Source: JBBTCX01 sp964494205 | GTDB taxonomy: Bacteria; Planctomycetota; Phycisphaerae; UBA1845 | DNA length: 64,000 bases | Direction of reading: 5' to 3' | Assembly: GCA_964494205.1 (NCBI GenBank) | Contig: CAZBRD010000017.1 | Location: 41,936-105,935 of the forward strand | Shown: positions 15,771 to 23,997 of the stretch, one piece after another | How the letters are laid out: each line of letters starts with the position of its first letter | Position numbering within the stretch: position 1 is the first letter of the stretch | The notes under the pieces: model-generated | The model's database searches: none | What the model was told of the DNA's origin: nothing | What the model saw: only the letters and a program-made list of their open reading frames with translations | Program-made: the position numbers and the translations under genes

Positions 15771-17207
15771 TCACTTTGCCACTTGCGATTTGAACTTCTC
15801 GAACACGAGCCACGTTTCTTTGGCCATCAGTTCGTCTGTGTGATTTTTCTGGATGCCGGTTTGAGCGGCGGTGGAGAGTTGCGCGCAGAGGTTGGGGTTG
15901 TCCATGATTTTTGCGAGGGTCGAGGCGAGGGCGCTGGGTTCGTTTACGTCATAGATCTGGCCGCCGCCGGTGGATTCGATGAGTTCGGGATATGAGCCTT
16001 GATTCGGCTGGACGACGGGGACGCCGGCGGCCATCGCTTCGAGGATGGAGAGGCCTTTGGCTTCGGGGTAGGCGGCGGGCACGCTGAAGACATCGAGCGA
16101 GTGAAGGAATTTCCTTTTTTCGATGAGGTCGACCTCGCCGAGGAAGTCGTAGGCGTCGCCGGGAACGCCTCCGCGTTTGATTTTCGCGAGGATGTCGCGG
16201 AGGTAGGGGCGGTCCTGTTTGTTGAGGTAGCCCGCGATACGCAGGCGACAGTTGCGGCCTTGCTTGCGGAGGGTGATGAACGCGTCGGCGAGGCGATCGA
16301 GGCCTTTCGCCGCGCAGATGCGCGCGAGGTAGCCGATGGTGAAGGGGGAATTGGTTCGCGCGACGCTCTCCTTGTTTTCGGGAGCGATTTGCATGGCGGC
16401 GCTGCGCTTGGCCATGCCACCCGGCGCTGAGTTAATGACAGATTCCACGGCCGAGCTGCGGCTTGACCGTGCCACCCCTTGCCCCCCTGCTTGCGCAGGG
16501 AGCTCTGTCTTTTCTGCGAAGTCTTCGACGTGGATGCCCATCGGGACGTAGTGGACGCGGTCGCGGGAGAGGTTGAAGCGAGCGATGCAGTGGTCCGCGT
16601 AGTAGCGCGTGACGGCGATGAATCCGTCGACCAGCGTTGCGTGCTTTGTGATTAGGTTGATGGCTTCGGTTTTGTAGGGGTCGCGCAGGCTGTCGAGGAA
16701 CAGGTCTTCGCCGGAGAGCGTGCAAACGACCGGGATGTTCAGCGCTTCTTTGATCGGGCGGACAAAACCGAGGAAGAACAAGTCGGGGATGTTGATCAAA
16801 TCGGGTTTGAGGTCGCGAAGAGCCGCGATCATCTTCTCGACTTCGCGGGCTTGAGCGCCGTGTTCTCCGCGAAGAACGGAGACGGTGAGGGCGCCGAGTT
16901 GATTGGGATCGACTGAACCGTTGAACATCGAGAGACCGCTAAGCACGACCGGCGAATCGAGGAATCGATCGAGCAAGGGTTTAGCTTTGCGGAAGAAGGC
17001 GTAATGCTGCTGCAGGTATGCGTTGAGGCCGCCGAAGAGAACGCGGCGGGTGGCTACGCTTTGCTCGTCGGTGCGGATGGGTGTGTAGAGCGGGACGAGC
17101 AGCACATCGCGACCCTGTTTGATGAGGGTGGCTGCGACGCGGTTGTCGCGCAGGCAACTGCCGCAAAACATCCCGGCTGCTCCGGCGGCGAGCATGATCA
17201 CACGCAT
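15771..17207 (-). CDS. GT4-family glycosyltransferase with in-frame repeat insertion
   Basis: 478 residues from the ATG at 17207; the frame is open 28 codons further upstream through a dispersed repeat. Seen: N-terminal GT-B domain (MRVIMLAAGAAGMFCGSCLRDN), the hinge HYVPMGIHVEDF, the second Rossmann domain starting IGYLARICAAKGLDRL, and the retaining-GT E-x7-E region EAKGLSILEAMAAGVPVV. The family transfers sugars from nucleotide-sugars to lipid, polysaccharide or small-molecule acceptors. Between the two GT-B domains about 40 residues (including GGMAKRSAAM and RSSAVES) coincide with a palindromic repeat pair and have no place in the GT-B fold; they probably form a surface loop. No polysaccharide operon surrounds it. 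Confidence 0.9.
   Translation of the reverse strand: MRVIMLAAGAAGMFCGSCLRDNRVAATLIKQGRDVLLVPLYTPIRTDEQSVATRRVLFGGLNAYLQQHYAFFRKAKPLLDRFLDSPVVLSGLSMFNGSVDPNQLGALTVSVLRGEHGAQAREVEKMIAALRDLKPDLINIPDLFFLGFVRPIKEALNIPVVCTLSGEDLFLDSLRDPYKTEAINLITKHATLVDGFIAVTRYYADHCIARFNLSRDRVHYVPMGIHVEDFAEKTELPAQAGGQGVARSSRSSAVESVINSAPGGMAKRSAAMQIAPENKESVARTNSPFTIGYLARICAAKGLDRLADAFITLRKQGRNCRLRIAGYLNKQDRPYLRDILAKIKRGGVPGDAYDFLGEVDLIEKRKFLHSLDVFSVPAAYPEAKGLSILEAMAAGVPVVQPNQGSYPELIESTGGGQIYDVNEPSALASTLAKIMDNPNLCAQLSTAAQTGIQKNHTDELMAKETWLVFEKFKSQVAK
16391..16478. repeat. Type A + type B palindromic repeat pair inside the glycosyltransferase gene
   Basis: Type A (GCATGGCGGCGCTGCGC...GCCATGCCACCC, 16391-16422) and type B (CCACGGCCGAGCTGCGG...GACCGTGCCACC, 16445-16478) separated by 22 bases. 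This is the same order and spacing as in the permease gene. The pair is translated in frame as the inserted loop of the glycosyltransferase. Confidence 0.85.
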
Positions 17208-17250
17208 GACAACTAGCCTATCAACTATTCTGACGAGCGGAATCGGGGAT

Positions 17251-17280
17251 GAACCACAAAGACACAAAGGCACCAAGAGA
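17251..17280. repeat. AACCACAAAGACACAAAGGCAC-type repeat (first copy)
   Basis: A run of CACAAAG-type units just upstream of the glycosyltransferase start. Its reverse complement recurs at 33150-33182, where it is translated as part of the signal peptide of a PQQ-propeller protein. The gap 17208-17500 otherwise shows no gene and no clear promoter. Confidence 0.7.
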
Positions 17281-17500
17281 GTTGCTGGCAAGAGGTTTGG
17301 CGCTGTAAATCTCGTTTACGCGGGCTTACATTTTCACACGAATGCGACAGGATGAAGCAAGTTTGCCGGCAGTTTGGAACCGGTCGCACAGGCTGTACAA
17401 TTCAGATTGATGAGTCGCGTCGCCGATCGATAGAAGGCGCGACTCGCGAGGATTGAAATCCGCAACGATTTAGCACATCTGTAGCAGGAACACTTGGCTC

Positions 17501-18787
17501 ATGTCTGATTCGCCATACACACACTTGGAACCGAGTCAGGTCGTGGAGATTCAGCGAGCGAAGTGGGCAGGGCTTGTTCAGGCGGTTCGGGCGACGAACT
17601 CGTTCTATCAACAGAAACATAGGAATTACGATCCTCGGAGCGGGAACATTGATTTTCGCGCCATTCCGTTCACCACGCGAGCCGAGGTTGAGGCTGACCA
17701 ATTGGCTCAGCCGCCGTATGGCACAAATCTTACGTATTCGCTCGACAAGTTTGTGCGACTTCATCAGACATCGGGCACCTCAGGCACGCCGGTGCGATGG
17801 TTGGATACGGCTGAAAGTTGGGCGTGGTGGAAGAAGTGTTGGGACTGGGTTTATCACGGTGCAAGCGTTGGGCCGAGCGATCGGTTGATGTTTGCGTTTT
17901 CGTTTGGGCCTTTCATTGGGTTCTGGTCGGCGTTTGAAACGGCGAGCGAACTCGGCATGTTCTGTTTGACAGCCGGCGGGATGAGTTCGCTGGCGCGGAT
18001 TCAGTTTCTGATCGATCATCGCGCGACGGTGGTTTGCTGCACGCCGACGTATGCGATGCGTCTGGCAGAAATCGCGCGCGAAAACGGGATCGATTTGCGC
18101 AACTCTTCTGTAACGAAGCTGATCGTCGCGGGTGAACCGGGCGGGAGTATTCCGTCGACGCGCGCTCGGATTGAAGAGGCGTGGGGCGCGCGGTTGTTCG
18201 ATCATGCGGGCATGACCGAGGTCGGTGCGTGGGGATATGAATGCACCGAAAACCCCAGCGGAATGCATATCATCGAAACTGAATTTGTTGCGGAGGTGAT
18301 TGATCCGCAGTCCACGCAGCCAGTGGGCGACGGCGAAGTCGGCGAGCTTGTGCTGACGAACCTTGGCCGTACCGGGAGCCCGCTGGTTCGCTATCGAACC
18401 GGCGATTTGGTGCGATTAGTGCGGGGAAAATGTGCCTGCGGGAGTTCGTTTGCGCGGGTTGAGGGCGGCGTGCTGGGTCGCGTCGACGGAATGATCATCG
18501 TGCGCGGCAACAACGTGTTTCCGTCGGCGGTCGAAGGATTCGTGCGCGAGTTTGACGAGGTTGCGGAGTTCAACATCGTGGTGGGCGATGAAGGGGCGAT
18601 GGCCGAGTTGGAGCTTGTCGTTGAACCATTAGTCGGTGCAGATAGTGCGTCGCTTGTCACGCGAATGACCGAAGCCTTTCGCAATCGTTTCCATTTTGTT
18701 GCGCGTGTCAGAGCGGTTGCCAGCGGATCGCTTCCACGGTTTGATATGAAAGCGCGACGGGTGGTGAGACGCGAGGACATACACTAG
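17501..18787 (+). CDS. Phenylacetate-CoA ligase-like (PaaK family) adenylate-forming enzyme
   Basis: 428 residues, normal length for PaaK-type ligases. Seen: nucleotide-binding loop QTSGTSGT (89-96), the A5-type region FDHAGMTEVG, YRTGDLVRL (A7-type) and the C-terminal GRVDGMIIVRGNNVFPSAVE typical of PaaK. A CACG cluster near the end recalls the Cys pair seen in many PaaK proteins. The family activates aryl or alkyl carboxylates as adenylates and then as CoA thioesters in the cytoplasm. It is the first gene of the long plus-strand run to 34.8 kb. Its substrate is not predictable by eye; the neighbouring chorismate-lyase-like gene makes a hydroxybenzoate one possibility. Confidence 0.88.
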   Translation: MSDSPYTHLEPSQVVEIQRAKWAGLVQAVRATNSFYQQKHRNYDPRSGNIDFRAIPFTTRAEVEADQLAQPPYGTNLTYSLDKFVRLHQTSGTSGTPVRWLDTAESWAWWKKCWDWVYHGASVGPSDRLMFAFSFGPFIGFWSAFETASELGMFCLTAGGMSSLARIQFLIDHRATVVCCTPTYAMRLAEIARENGIDLRNSSVTKLIVAGEPGGSIPSTRARIEEAWGARLFDHAGMTEVGAWGYECTENPSGMHIIETEFVAEVIDPQSTQPVGDGEVGELVLTNLGRTGSPLVRYRTGDLVRLVRGKCACGSSFARVEGGVLGRVDGMIIVRGNNVFPSAVEGFVREFDEVAEFNIVVGDEGAMAELELVVEPLVGADSASLVTRMTEAFRNRFHFVARVRAVASGSLPRFDMKARRVVRREDIH

Positions 18788-18795
18788 TGCCCAGG

Positions 18796-18861
18796 AGACC
18801 CTCACCCCGACCGCGTCGGACTCCCGCTTTGGTCGTCCTCCGTCTAAAGAGGGAGAGGGAG
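18796..18861. repeat. CCCTCTCCC-family repeat with internal insertion
   Basis: It starts with GAGACCCTCACCCCGACC and ends with AAAGAGGGAGAGGGA, as in the other copies, but the left stem is replaced by about 25 extra bases, so the hairpin is broken. It sits between the ligase gene and the first PQQ-propeller gene. Confidence 0.7.
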
Positions 18862-18898
18862 TAAAGCAGGAAGCTCACTTGAAGAGGTGCAAGAATCG

Positions 18899-21121
18899 AT
18901 GATGAAGTCGATGATGAAACGGTTGGCAAGTTGTTTCCTTTTGTTTGCGACGCTTTCGGCTGGATCGGTTCACGCAAATGACTGGCCGTTCTGGCGCGGG
19001 CCGGAGCAGACGGGGGCAAGTCGTGAAAAGGCCGTGGTCACTTCATGGTCGCAGGAGGGCGAGAACCTGCTGTGGAAAGTGCCGATCGACGGGCGCACGA
19101 CGCCGATCCTGATCAAGGATCGGTTGTACGCGATCGCGCCGGTTGGCCAGGGTCTTGGGTTGGCTGAGCGGGTGCTGTGTCTCGACGCAAACACCGGCAA
19201 GACTCTTTGGGAACAAGTATTCAATCCATTTGATACCGACGTGGTTGAGAATCGTCTTGGGTGGACGTCGGTCGTCGGCGACCCGGAGACGGGAAACATC
19301 TATGCCCACACCTCCGGGGGTGAGTTCGTTTGTCTTAATGGCGACGGCAAGAGGCTGTGGGACGTGTCAATGACCGAGGAGTTCGGTCGCATCAGCGGGT
19401 ACGGCGGGCGATTGCACACGCCGATCATCGATGAAGATCGCGTCATCATCAGTTTTCTCAGCTCGAGCTGGGGCGATCAGGGAAAACCGCTGCACCGGTA
19501 TGTGGCGTTCGACAAGAACTCGGGCGAGGTCGTGTGGTGGGCGGCGCCGGGCGGCGCCCCCTATGACACGACGTATGCGACGCCGGCGGTAGCGGTGGTC
19601 AACGGTGTGCGAATGCTCGTCGCACCGAATGCCGACGGAAACATCTATGGTTTGCGGGCGAGGACCGGTGAGACACTCTGGTCGTACAAGCTGAGCAAAC
19701 GCGGGTTGAACACGGCTGCGGTTGTCGACGGGAATTATGCGTACGTCACGCACAGCGAGGAGAATCACGGCACCACGGTGATGGGCAGTATCGTTTGCAT
19801 CGATGCATCCAAGACGGGCGACATTACAGAATCGGGCACTGTGTGGCGGGTTGACGGCTGCGAGGCGGGCTATGCTTCGCCGGCGATTTCGAACGGACGT
19901 TTGTACATTGTGGACAACTCAGCCGACTTGTACTCGTTTGACGCAAAGACGGGAAAACAGAACTGGAGATTCAAGCTGGGGCGCGTCGGCAAGGGTTCAC
20001 CGACGGTGACATCCGATGGCATCATCTATGTCGGCGAGCAGAACGGCATTTTCCATATCGTGAAAGACGAAGGCGACAAGTGTACCTCGCTGGATCGTGA
20101 AGAGTTCACGCGTCCCGATCATGCGATCGATGAGATTTACGGCTCGCCGATTGTCACGAATGGCCGCGTGTATTTCATGACGCGGTACAACACGTATTGC
20201 CTCGGAAAGAAGGACACACCCAAACAAACGGTTTCAATCCCGCCGATGCCCGCGGAAAAGCCGCAGGACGGAGTCGGCAAGCTGCTGATCGTTCCGGGAG
20301 AAATCACGGTCGCGCCGGGTGAACCGGTGAAGTTCAAGACGCGCGTCGTGGAAGGGAAGATGCCCAGCGAGGCCGTCGAGTGGAGCGTCGAGGGCGTCAA
20401 GGGTCAGATGACACCCGATGGCACCTTTACGGCAGGAGCTGATCTGAAGTTCGCTGCGGGAACGGTAACCGTCAAGGCCGGCGAAGTGAAGGCGACAGCC
20501 CGATTGCGCGTGAGCCCCAAGCTCCCCTTCCGTGAGGACTTCGACGGGTTCGCGGTTGATGCAGTTCCACCGGGCTGGTTGGACGCGAAGAATAAGTGCA
20601 AAGTGGTCGAGCGCGACGGCAGCAAGGTGTATCGCAAGCTGGCGGATAACCCGTCGCCGCCTTTCATGCGTGTGCGCTCGTACATGACGTCGCCGATCGC
20701 TGGTGGCTACACGATCGAGGCGGACATTTTGGGCACGCCCAAGGGTGAGCGATTCAAGCCGGATATGGGGCTGGTAAACACACGGTATTTCCTGGCGCTC
20801 ATGGGCGGCGATCAGGTGCTGCGTTTTGAGACCTGGGGAGCAGTACCGAGGATTCGCCATGACGTGCCGTTCGCGTGGAAAACTGATACGTGGTATCGAA
20901 TGAAATGCCGCGTGGAACTGGCGGACGGGAAAGCGAAATTGCTCGGCAAGGTTTGGCCGCGAGAAGAAAAAGAGCCGGAGAAGTGGTCGATCGAGTTTAC
21001 TGACCCTACCCCGCATTCCGAGGGCAGCCCTGCGTTGTTCGGTTATTCGCCCGGTACGACGACAAAGAGCGCCGGTCCGGAAGTGTATTTCGATCACGTG
21101 GTGGTGTCGAAGAACGAGTAG
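18899..21121 (+). CDS. Secreted PQQ-type beta-propeller protein with C-terminal jelly-roll-like domain
   Basis: 740 residues from the ATG at 18899; GTG 18887 and ATG 18911/18914 are alternatives. Seen: a signal peptide (LASCFLLFATLSAGSVHA), the planctomycete start WPFWRGPEQTGAS, an eight-bladed PQQ-type propeller (repeats such as LCLDANTGKTLWEQ, YSFDAKTGKQNWRF), an Ig-like or bacterial Big segment (about 460-540, VAPGEPVKF) and a C-terminal LamG-like or concanavalin-like part (FREDFDGFAVDAVPPGW). There is no sign of a dehydrogenase active site, so it is probably a structural or binding propeller rather than a quinoprotein enzyme. A second PQQ gene follows. Confidence 0.88.
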   Translation: MMKSMMKRLASCFLLFATLSAGSVHANDWPFWRGPEQTGASREKAVVTSWSQEGENLLWKVPIDGRTTPILIKDRLYAIAPVGQGLGLAERVLCLDANTGKTLWEQVFNPFDTDVVENRLGWTSVVGDPETGNIYAHTSGGEFVCLNGDGKRLWDVSMTEEFGRISGYGGRLHTPIIDEDRVIISFLSSSWGDQGKPLHRYVAFDKNSGEVVWWAAPGGAPYDTTYATPAVAVVNGVRMLVAPNADGNIYGLRARTGETLWSYKLSKRGLNTAAVVDGNYAYVTHSEENHGTTVMGSIVCIDASKTGDITESGTVWRVDGCEAGYASPAISNGRLYIVDNSADLYSFDAKTGKQNWRFKLGRVGKGSPTVTSDGIIYVGEQNGIFHIVKDEGDKCTSLDREEFTRPDHAIDEIYGSPIVTNGRVYFMTRYNTYCLGKKDTPKQTVSIPPMPAEKPQDGVGKLLIVPGEITVAPGEPVKFKTRVVEGKMPSEAVEWSVEGVKGQMTPDGTFTAGADLKFAAGTVTVKAGEVKATARLRVSPKLPFREDFDGFAVDAVPPGWLDAKNKCKVVERDGSKVYRKLADNPSPPFMRVRSYMTSPIAGGYTIEADILGTPKGERFKPDMGLVNTRYFLALMGGDQVLRFETWGAVPRIRHDVPFAWKTDTWYRMKCRVELADGKAKLLGKVWPREEKEPEKWSIEFTDPTPHSEGSPALFGYSPGTTTKSAGPEVYFDHVVVSKNE

Positions 21122-21166
21122 TTATTCACGTTGAGGCAACAAGCGATCATGTGGAAGTCGACAACT

Positions 21167-22636
21167 ATGAAGACGAGAATCTCGATCATGCGATCGATCA
21201 TTTGTGTTTTGCTCCCGCTTGCGGCGTGCTCAGTCGCACAGGGTGAACCGCTCGCCAAGGCGAAAAAGGGCGACTGGACCATGTGGGGCGGTTCGCCGGA
21301 CCGCAATATGGTGTCCGGCGAGACCGGCATTCCTGCCGAATGGGACATTAAGGCCAAAAAGAACGTCAAGTGGATGGCGCCTTTGGGCTCGCAAACCTAT
21401 GGAAACCCCATCGTCGCCAAGGGGAAAATATTCATCGGCACAAACAATGGCGGAGAGTTTCGTCCTCATAGCAAGGGTGACAAGGGAATCGTGCTCTGCC
21501 TCGAAGAGGCGACCGGCAAGATGCTCTGGCAGGCAACGCACGACAAACTGCCGACGGGACGCGTGAATGATTGGCCGGAACAGGGCATTTGCTCCTCCGC
21601 GTTTGTGGATGGCGACAAGATTTATTACGTGAGCAATCGGTGTGAGTTGATCTGCGCGGATGTTGAAGGCTTCCTTGACGGGGAAAACGACGGCCCGTTT
21701 AAGGATGAAAAACACACCGAATCGCAGGACGCGGACTTCGTCTGGGTACTCGACATGATCGAGGAGCTTGGCGTGTTTCCGCACAATCTGGCTACGTCGT
21801 CGCCGGTTATTGCGGGCGACACGATCTTTCTTCACACGTCAAATGGCGTCGACGAAGGACACTTGAATCTGCCTTCGCCGGATGCGCCTTCCTTCATCGC
21901 GGTCGACAAGAAGACTGGCAAAGTGATCTGGGAGCGGAAAGACCCGGCGAAGAACATTCTTCATGGTCAATGGTCGTCGCCGGCGTATGCAAAGATCAAC
22001 GGGAAGGGATTGGCGATTTTCGGCGGCGGCGACGGGTGGTGCTATGCGTTCGATGAAAAGAACGGCGAGATGATCTGGAAGTATGATCTGAATCCTAAGG
22101 ATGCGGTGTACGTCCTCGGCGGTCGCGGGACAAAGAACGAAGTCATCGCGACGCCGGTGTTCTACGATAACCGAGTCTTCCTGGCGGTCGGGCAAGACCC
22201 GGAGCACGGAGAGGGCATCGGGCATCTGCATTGCATCGACGCGACGAAGACCGGGGACATCTCGGAGTCCGGTAGAATCTGGCACAAAGGCGACAAAGAA
22301 TTTCATCGCACGATGTCGACCTGCGCCGTGGCGGATGGGTTGGTCTACGCAGCGGACCTTAGCGGCTATCTGTATTGCCTCGACGAGAAGACCGGCCAGC
22401 AGTATTGGAAACACGACATGATGTCAGCCATCTGGGGTTCACCTTATGTGGTGGACGGTAAGGTGATGCTCGGCGACGAGGAAGGAAAAGTCGTCGTGCT
22501 GAAGCACGGCAAGGAATTGAAGAAGCTGGCTGAGAACGACATGCAGAGCGCGGTGTATACGACACCGGTGGCTTCCAACGGCGTGTTGTACGTGGCTAAC
22601 AAGCGGGCGCTCTTTGCGATTGAGGAGAAGAAGTAA
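21167..22636 (+). CDS. Secreted or lipid-anchored PQQ-type beta-propeller protein
   Basis: 489 residues from the ATG at 21167; an earlier ATG at 21131 would add 12. Seen: N-terminal hydrophobic segment ending LPLAACS, which fits a lipobox (L-A-A-C), then a full propeller with repeats such as LCLEEATGKMLWQA, IAVDKKTGKVIWER and YCLDEKTGQQYWKH. Propellers of this kind are abundant in planctomycetes and act extracytoplasmically, sometimes as BamB-like scaffolds. It follows the previous PQQ gene by 45 bases and precedes the LuxE-like ligase by 62 bases, so it may be co-transcribed with both. Confidence 0.88.
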   Translation: MKTRISIMRSIICVLLPLAACSVAQGEPLAKAKKGDWTMWGGSPDRNMVSGETGIPAEWDIKAKKNVKWMAPLGSQTYGNPIVAKGKIFIGTNNGGEFRPHSKGDKGIVLCLEEATGKMLWQATHDKLPTGRVNDWPEQGICSSAFVDGDKIYYVSNRCELICADVEGFLDGENDGPFKDEKHTESQDADFVWVLDMIEELGVFPHNLATSSPVIAGDTIFLHTSNGVDEGHLNLPSPDAPSFIAVDKKTGKVIWERKDPAKNILHGQWSSPAYAKINGKGLAIFGGGDGWCYAFDEKNGEMIWKYDLNPKDAVYVLGGRGTKNEVIATPVFYDNRVFLAVGQDPEHGEGIGHLHCIDATKTGDISESGRIWHKGDKEFHRTMSTCAVADGLVYAADLSGYLYCLDEKTGQQYWKHDMMSAIWGSPYVVDGKVMLGDEEGKVVVLKHGKELKKLAENDMQSAVYTTPVASNGVLYVANKRALFAIEEKK

Positions 22637-22698
22637 GCCCTTGTTTCAATCTTGAGCGATGTATTGACTAAACGCACGCCAATTGCACTGCGAATTCT

Positions 22699-23811
22699 AT
22701 GCCAACAGTGACCACCAACAAACCCTCATCGAATGCAGCCCTCAATGCAAGGATTACGACTGCGCGTGAGCAATTGGATGCGCACACGCGCGAGATTGTC
22801 GCGTGGCATTTTGATCCGGCCACGGGTTGCCCGTTCTGGCTCGATTACGCAAAGAAACTGAGCTGGGATCCGCGCAAAGAAATTCAAAGCTACGCCGATC
22901 TCGACAAGTTTGATTCGTTTGAGGACGAGTGGCTGCGCGGCGGACCGGTGCGGCGCTGGGTGCCGAAGGCGCTGGCCGAGAAGCCGATTTATGTGTTTGA
23001 GACCGGCGGCAGCACAGGTGTTCCCAAGTCGCGCATCAACATCAACGACTTTCGCACCGATTACGAGGTATTCAGCGACACGCTTTCCGACGAAGGATTC
23101 CCGAAAGGCGGCGATTGGCTGATGCTCGGACCGAGCGGGCCGCGACGGTTGCGATTGGCTGTGGAGCATTTGTGTCAGCATCGCGGTGGCGTTTGCTTCT
23201 GCGTCGACATGGACCCGCGATGGGTGGTGAAGCTCATCAAGAGCGGCCGCATGGACCTGATGCACGAATACAAGGACCATGTCATCAATCAGGGTTTGAC
23301 CGTCTTGCGAAGTCAGCCGGGCGTTCGCTGCATATTCACGACGCCGAAGTTGCTCGAAGCGTTGTGCGAGCGGATTTCGCTGGTCAAGATGGGGATCAAT
23401 GGCGTGTTCTGCGGCGGGACGTCGCTGACCGCACAGTTTCATCGCTTTGCGCGCGAAGAGTTGCTTGAGGGCAAGATCGAGTTTGTGCCAACGTATGGCA
23501 ATACGCTCATGGGCCTCGCGTGTCACAAGCCCTTCGACCCAGAGGACAACTACAGCATTATCTATCACCCCCCTGCCCCGCGTGCGATGATCGAGGTTGT
23601 CGACCCGAAGAAGCCGAAACGAGTCGTCGAATACGGCGAATTGGGGCGCGTGCGGCTGACGACGCTGACAAAAGAGTTCTTCATGCCCCGTTTCCTTGAG
23701 CGCGACGAAGCCATACGCCATCCCGCGTGCGAGCGATATCCGTGGGACGGCGCGGGCGATGTGCGGCCATTCTCGGGGTTTGCCACGCCGATTATTGAGG
23801 GCGTGTATTAG
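22699..23811 (+). CDS. Short adenylate-forming ligase, LuxE/PaaK-like
   Basis: 370 residues. Seen: nucleotide-binding loop ETGGSTGVPKSR (101-112), PTYGNTLMG at the usual aromatic-substrate/adenine position, and a terminal part with GAGDVRPF instead of a full mobile C-terminal domain. The length and missing C-terminal domain resemble LuxE (acyl-protein synthetase), which activates a carboxylic acid for reduction by LuxC. The next gene encodes an aldehyde dehydrogenase-type reductase, which fits a carboxylate-to-aldehyde pair. It could instead be a truncated PaaK-like ligase. Substrate unknown. Confidence 0.78.
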   Translation: MPTVTTNKPSSNAALNARITTAREQLDAHTREIVAWHFDPATGCPFWLDYAKKLSWDPRKEIQSYADLDKFDSFEDEWLRGGPVRRWVPKALAEKPIYVFETGGSTGVPKSRININDFRTDYEVFSDTLSDEGFPKGGDWLMLGPSGPRRLRLAVEHLCQHRGGVCFCVDMDPRWVVKLIKSGRMDLMHEYKDHVINQGLTVLRSQPGVRCIFTTPKLLEALCERISLVKMGINGVFCGGTSLTAQFHRFAREELLEGKIEFVPTYGNTLMGLACHKPFDPEDNYSIIYHPPAPRAMIEVVDPKKPKRVVEYGELGRVRLTTLTKEFFMPRFLERDEAIRHPACERYPWDGAGDVRPFSGFATPIIEGVY

Positions 23812-23851
23812 AATGACGAATGGCGAGTTCAGAATGTCGAATGCGGCGTTG

Positions 23852-23962
23852 CATGGCGGCGCGTCGCTTGGCCATGCCACCCGCCGCACTGCTCACAGAG
23901 CAGTGGCACACGGCCAGCTGACCCGCACCGCCACGGCCAAGCTGCGGCTTGACCGTGCCACC
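23852..23962. repeat. Type A + type B palindromic repeat pair (intergenic)
   Basis: Type A at 23852-23880 and type B (CCACGGCCAAGCTGCGGC...GACCGTGCCACCC) at 23931-23962, with a degenerate third unit containing CACGGCCAGCTGACC in between. It fills most of the 186-base gap between the LuxE-like and reductase genes. Confidence 0.85.
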
Positions 23963-23997
23963 CACACCTTGTTGTCCGCACTTATCGCCGAAAGCGC

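Noticed and set aside
22726..23889. 387-codon minus-strand frame opposite the LuxE-like ligase gene
   Set aside because: No domain, ends in the dispersed repeat; the ligase loop is on the plus strand.
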